Positions 6,596-8,660 of a DNA stretch of 8,660 nt are shown piece after piece. The first letter of the stretch is position 1, and each line of letters begins with the position of its first letter. The translations under genes were made by a program, and so were the position numbers. The DNA lies in contig DOWI01000426.1 of the NCBI GenBank assembly GCA_003519645.1, positions 2,071 to 10,730 on the forward strand. The letters are read 5' to 3'. Source of the stretch: Oscillospiraceae bacterium. GTDB taxonomy: Bacteria; Bacillota_A; Clostridia; Oscillospirales; Acutalibacteraceae. Under the pieces are notes generated by a model that was given only the letters and a program-made list of their open reading frames with translations, had not been told where the DNA came from and did no database searches.

Positions 6596-7008
6596 GATAT
6601 AACAAGGACTGTTGCAGACAGATGATAAGTATGTACAGTATAAGGTTCATTTAAGGGTGATAACATAATCAGTGGGGCGCAATTACGACATTCACATTCC
6701 TTAAGGATGAATCAAAGCCTACAATTATAAATAAAACACATATCAGAATCCAATATATTCTTTTTACAGATTGGCGCGGATCCTATTCCAATTGAAATAA
6801 AGAAGGGTTGACTGATGCTGTATCATGGTATTATCACCAATGGTTATGTTTATAGCATGGGGGCAGCTCTGCTGGATATCGACGTGCCTTTCTAAGCTGT
6901 TATTGTGAACAAAAACTACATACTCTAGACCAATAGATGACGGATAAGTGATTGGTTGAACCGCTTGTTGGTATGCGGTTATATTTTCAAAAGGAACGGG
7001 AGCAAGGT
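6596..7008. other. Gene-poor stretch with gene remnant and small hairpin
   Basis: Apart from the GH130 remnant, no intact gene was found. The first ~130 bases (6596-6730) show no clear coding signal; a fragment reading GDNII near 6658 could be a further decayed piece of the same gene, but this is too short to claim. Inside the remnant, TTGACT (6808-6813) and an extended -10 TGGTATTAT (hexamer 6829-6834) form a possible promoter with a short 15-base spacer. AACCGC (6959-6964) and GCGGTT (6975-6980) form a 6-pair hairpin with a 10-base loop just before the esterase ribosome site, followed by ATATTTT. It might act as an attenuator or mRNA stabiliser, or be chance. Confidence 0.5.
6731..6925 (+). 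pseudogene. Remnant of a GH130 mannosyl phosphorylase gene (C-terminal part)
   Basis: One reading frame, broken by TGA (6809-6811) and TAA (6893-6895), carries successive blocks typical of glycoside hydrolase family 130. These are FFLQIGADPIPIE (about 6758-6796); then the TGA exactly where the family has Trp (G-W-L before YHG), followed by LMLYHGI; then NGYVYSMGAALLDID (about 6839-6883); and, after the TAA, AVIVNKNYIL, matching the family's KVI...YIL segment. Intact GH130 enzymes (about 320-350 residues) phosphorolyse or hydrolyse beta-mannosides. Only about 65 codons of this frame remain between the terminator at 6595 and the next gene, so both ends are lost. A 26-codon open reading frame (6815-6895) with AGAAGGG 7 bases upstream sits inside it. 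That frame is a piece of the remnant rather than a new gene, although it could still be translated. Family recognition is from memory of the motifs. Confidence 0.75.
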
Positions 7009-8031
7009 ATGATGAAAAAAAACTATCCGATTAATAATGAAACCGTGTTATTTCAAGGACGTACCTTTGAGCGGGAGGGCATAAGCTGCTTAAGTTGGAC
7101 AGATTCAGGCTTTACGTTTTATTTTGAAGGAACAGAAGTCTGGGCGGAAATTTGGACAAACCAGCCTCACAACGATATATCTCGTCCTTATATTGGTGTA
7201 CTGTTGGATGGCGATATTAAACCAGAGGAAATGCAGGTGTTTCCGGTAGACCGGGAGGGGTGGAATTTCTATCCCTTAGCAAAAGCATTGCCCGAAGGCA
7301 AGCATACGATACGATTAGTAAAATTGAGCGAGGCACAACACTCTATAGTAATGGTAAAAACCTTAGAAGTGTACGGTAACTTGGTTAACCCATCCCCTCC
7401 TGACAGTGCACACATCATAGAATTCATCGGAGATTCAATCACCGCTGGGTTTGGAAATAACTGCAAATCAGAAGATGGCTCTTTTTGTACAAAGGAGCAG
7501 GATGGCTGGCGTTCTTACGCGGCGTTGACGGCACAACGGATGAATGCCCGATTTTCCGTAATTGCTCATTCGGGCTGGTGTGTTTATAAAAGCCCTTATG
7601 GTGATCGTATGCCCGACATATATGAATTTACGTACGGCAAAGGCGAATATTGGGATTTCTCATCCAATCCCACGAATTTAGTGGTTGTCAATTTGGGGAC
7701 GAATGATGGCGCGTGGATTAATATGGAGCCTGAAAATAGACGGGAAGAAAGTATCCGATTGTTCATAGATGCTTATGTTGATTTCATAGAAAAAATTCGA
7801 ATAAAAAATCCCAATGCGATTATCCTCTGCGTTATTGGAATGCTCTGCACGATAACTACCCCATATGTCAAACAGGCAGTTGAAACCGCACGTCGTCAAG
7901 GGATAAGCAATGTGTTTTTTGGACAATTACCACAGGCAATCTCCTATGGAGCCGGACATCCATCGGCGGAGTCCCATGTCCTTGCTGCGGACGCTTTAGA
8001 GAAAATGATACGCACGATTACAGGTTGGTAA
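7009..8031 (+). CDS. SGNH/GDSL hydrolase, CE2-like carbohydrate acetylesterase
   Basis: A 340-residue cytoplasmic esterase. The N-terminal ~125 residues form a beta-rich jelly-roll-like domain (GRTFEREG at 17-24, SGFTFYFEGTEVWAEI at 33-48), as in carbohydrate esterase family 2. The SGNH catalytic domain follows: block I IGDSITAGFG with nucleophile S143, block II HSGW with oxyanion G189, block III NLGTNDGAW with N232, and block V GAGHPSAESH with H317. The residue three before the catalytic His, usually Asp, is Gly314, so a Ser-His dyad is likely, as reported for some CE2 enzymes. No signal peptide is present, so it should act on imported acetylated oligosaccharides. The start is ATG 7009 (or the adjacent 7012), with GGGAG at 6998-7002 six bases upstream; a TTG at 6952 would add 19 residues lying over the small hairpin and is unlikely. 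The remnant GH130 upstream points to mannan-type substrates, by inference. Confidence 0.88.
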   Translation: MMKKNYPINNETVLFQGRTFEREGISCLSWTDSGFTFYFEGTEVWAEIWTNQPHNDISRPYIGVLLDGDIKPEEMQVFPVDREGWNFYPLAKALPEGKHTIRLVKLSEAQHSIVMVKTLEVYGNLVNPSPPDSAHIIEFIGDSITAGFGNNCKSEDGSFCTKEQDGWRSYAALTAQRMNARFSVIAHSGWCVYKSPYGDRMPDIYEFTYGKGEYWDFSSNPTNLVVVNLGTNDGAWINMEPENRREESIRLFIDAYVDFIEKIRIKNPNAIILCVIGMLCTITTPYVKQAVETARRQGISNVFFGQLPQAISYGAGHPSAESHVLAADALEKMIRTITGW

Positions 8032-8072
8032 ATCTACGACATAACATGTATGTAGGACTGCTTATAAAGGAC

Positions 8073-8102
8073 TTGCAGTATGATATGCTTTTGATATATA
8101 AT
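8073..8102 (+). promoter_or_regulatory. Promoter of coaX
   Basis: TTGCAG (8073-8078) and a perfect TATAAT (8097-8102) are separated by 18 bases, a good sigma-A-type promoter. It lies in the ~105-base gap after the esterase stop and about 34 bases before the coaX ATG. A 5-pair inverted repeat ACTGC/GCAGT overlaps the -35; it is too short to call an operator or terminator. Confidence 0.65.
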
Positions 8103-8136
8103 AGTTTCAACTTAACCCCGAAGGGAAAATGATGGC

Positions 8137-8660
8137 ATGCTTTTAACTTTGGATATGGGTAACACAAATATAAAGATTGGTGTTTTTAAAGACGATAAAC
8201 TGCTGCTTGATTCGCGTATTGCTACCGATCGTTTCAAGATGGAAGATCAATATGCAGTGGAATTGCTGGATATATTGAAGCTTTATGGTGTGGATACAAA
8301 AGGATTTGAGGGCGCGATTATCAGCTCTGTTGTTCCGCCCTTAACTTCTGTAATCAGGCGTGCAGTAGAAAAGATTACAGGTGTTACATCGTTGGTTGTA
8401 GGCCCCGGTACAAAAACTGGAATTAATATACGTATTGACAATCCTGCTCAGCTTGGTGCCGACCTTCTTGTAGGAGCTGTAGCTGCGGTAGAGCAATATG
8501 GCACTCCGTGTGTTATATGGGATCTTGGTACAGCTACCACCGTATCCGTGGTTGACCGTGATGGGCATTTTCGTGGCGGCGCGATTATGGCGGGAGCGGG
8601 AGTTTCCATAGAATCACTGGTGACGCGTGCATCTCAGCTACCGCGGATCAGTCTGGAAGC
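8137..8660 (+). CDS. coaX: Type III pantothenate kinase (partial, cut by window end)
   Basis: The first 174 residues of CoaX, which phosphorylates pantothenate with ATP in the first step of coenzyme A synthesis. It is an ASKHA-fold cytoplasmic enzyme, usually about 255 residues, and needs a monovalent cation. Visible motifs are the phosphate-1 loop LDMGNTNIKIGVF (5-17), SSVVPPL (63-69), the pantothenate-side GPGTKTG (89-95), GADLLVGAVAA (107-117), the phosphate-2 loop DLGTATTVSVVD (129-140), and GGAIMAG followed by SLVTRASQLPRISLE. The usual PG after GGxI is AG here, a small departure. The ATG at 8137 is chosen because the ATGs at 8129 and 8132 are out of frame; a modest AAGGG lies 11 bases upstream. 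It has its own promoter and is unrelated in function to the genes before it. Confidence 0.95.
   Translation, partial: MLLTLDMGNTNIKIGVFKDDKLLLDSRIATDRFKMEDQYAVELLDILKLYGVDTKGFEGAIISSVVPPLTSVIRRAVEKITGVTSLVVGPGTKTGINIRIDNPAQLGADLLVGAVAAVEQYGTPCVIWDLGTATTVSVVDRDGHFRGGAIMAGAGVSIESLVTRASQLPRISLE

Noticed and set aside
6809..6811. TGA read as Trp or selenocysteine, leaving GH130 functional
   Set aside because: TGA is a normal stop for the GTPase and corrinoid genes. A TAA also breaks the same frame at 6893, both ends of the gene are missing, and no selenocysteine-type hairpin was evident.
6808..6834. Promoter TTGACT / TATTAT for the esterase
   Set aside because: The spacer is only 15 bases and both boxes fall inside former coding sequence of the GH130 remnant; mentioned only as a possibility.
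6815..6895. A new 26-residue small protein with a good ribosome site
   Set aside because: Its sequence matches a stretch of GH130 in the same frame as the flanking remnant, so it is best explained as a gene fragment.
1..8660. CRISPR array, insertion sequence, attachment site, tRNA or rRNA
   Set aside because: No regularly spaced repeats, transposase motifs, terminal inverted repeats with target duplications, or RNA gene signatures were found by eye.

Overview
The window looks like chromosomal DNA from an anaerobic, low-to-mid GC Clostridia-type Firmicute. The evidence is purine-rich AGGAGG-like ribosome sites, the clostridial-style type III pantothenate kinase, and a set of oxygen-sensitive Fe-S and corrinoid proteins. 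TGA is used as an ordinary stop (first gene, corrinoid protein gene). No rRNA, tRNA, CRISPR array or insertion sequence was seen.

Region 1 (about 1-6600) looks like one functional neighbourhood centred on corrinoid-dependent methyl transfer. It holds a CobW/COG0523-type P-loop GTPase overlapping a BioB/HydE-like radical SAM enzyme (+ strand). Converging on these is a RACo-like ferredoxin/ASKHA protein, the ATP-dependent reductive activator of corrinoid proteins (- strand). Divergent from the activator across a short promoter region come a DUF1638 protein, a PocR-domain AraC-type regulator and a two-domain methyltransferase corrinoid protein (+ strand), closed by a good hairpin terminator at 6566-6595. 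The inferred logic is that PocR senses a small ligand and induces the locus, the corrinoid protein carries the methyl group on cobalt, and the activator rescues Co(II) to Co(I). DUF1638, the GTPase and the radical SAM enzyme have unassigned accessory roles. No substrate-specific methyltransferase and no folate-side methyltransferase is present, so the system is incomplete here or its partners lie elsewhere.

Region 2 (about 6600-8035) is a carbohydrate segment in partial decay. Between the terminator and the next intact gene lies a short, stop-interrupted remnant that reads as the C-terminal half of a GH130 mannosyl phosphorylase. It is followed by an intact cytoplasmic SGNH esterase with CE2-like architecture. 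GH130 enzymes and CE2 esterases go together in mannan or manno-oligosaccharide use, so this may be the relic of such a locus.

Region 3 (about 8036-8660) is housekeeping: a clear sigma-A-type promoter and the first 174 codons of coaX (type III pantothenate kinase), cut by the window edge.
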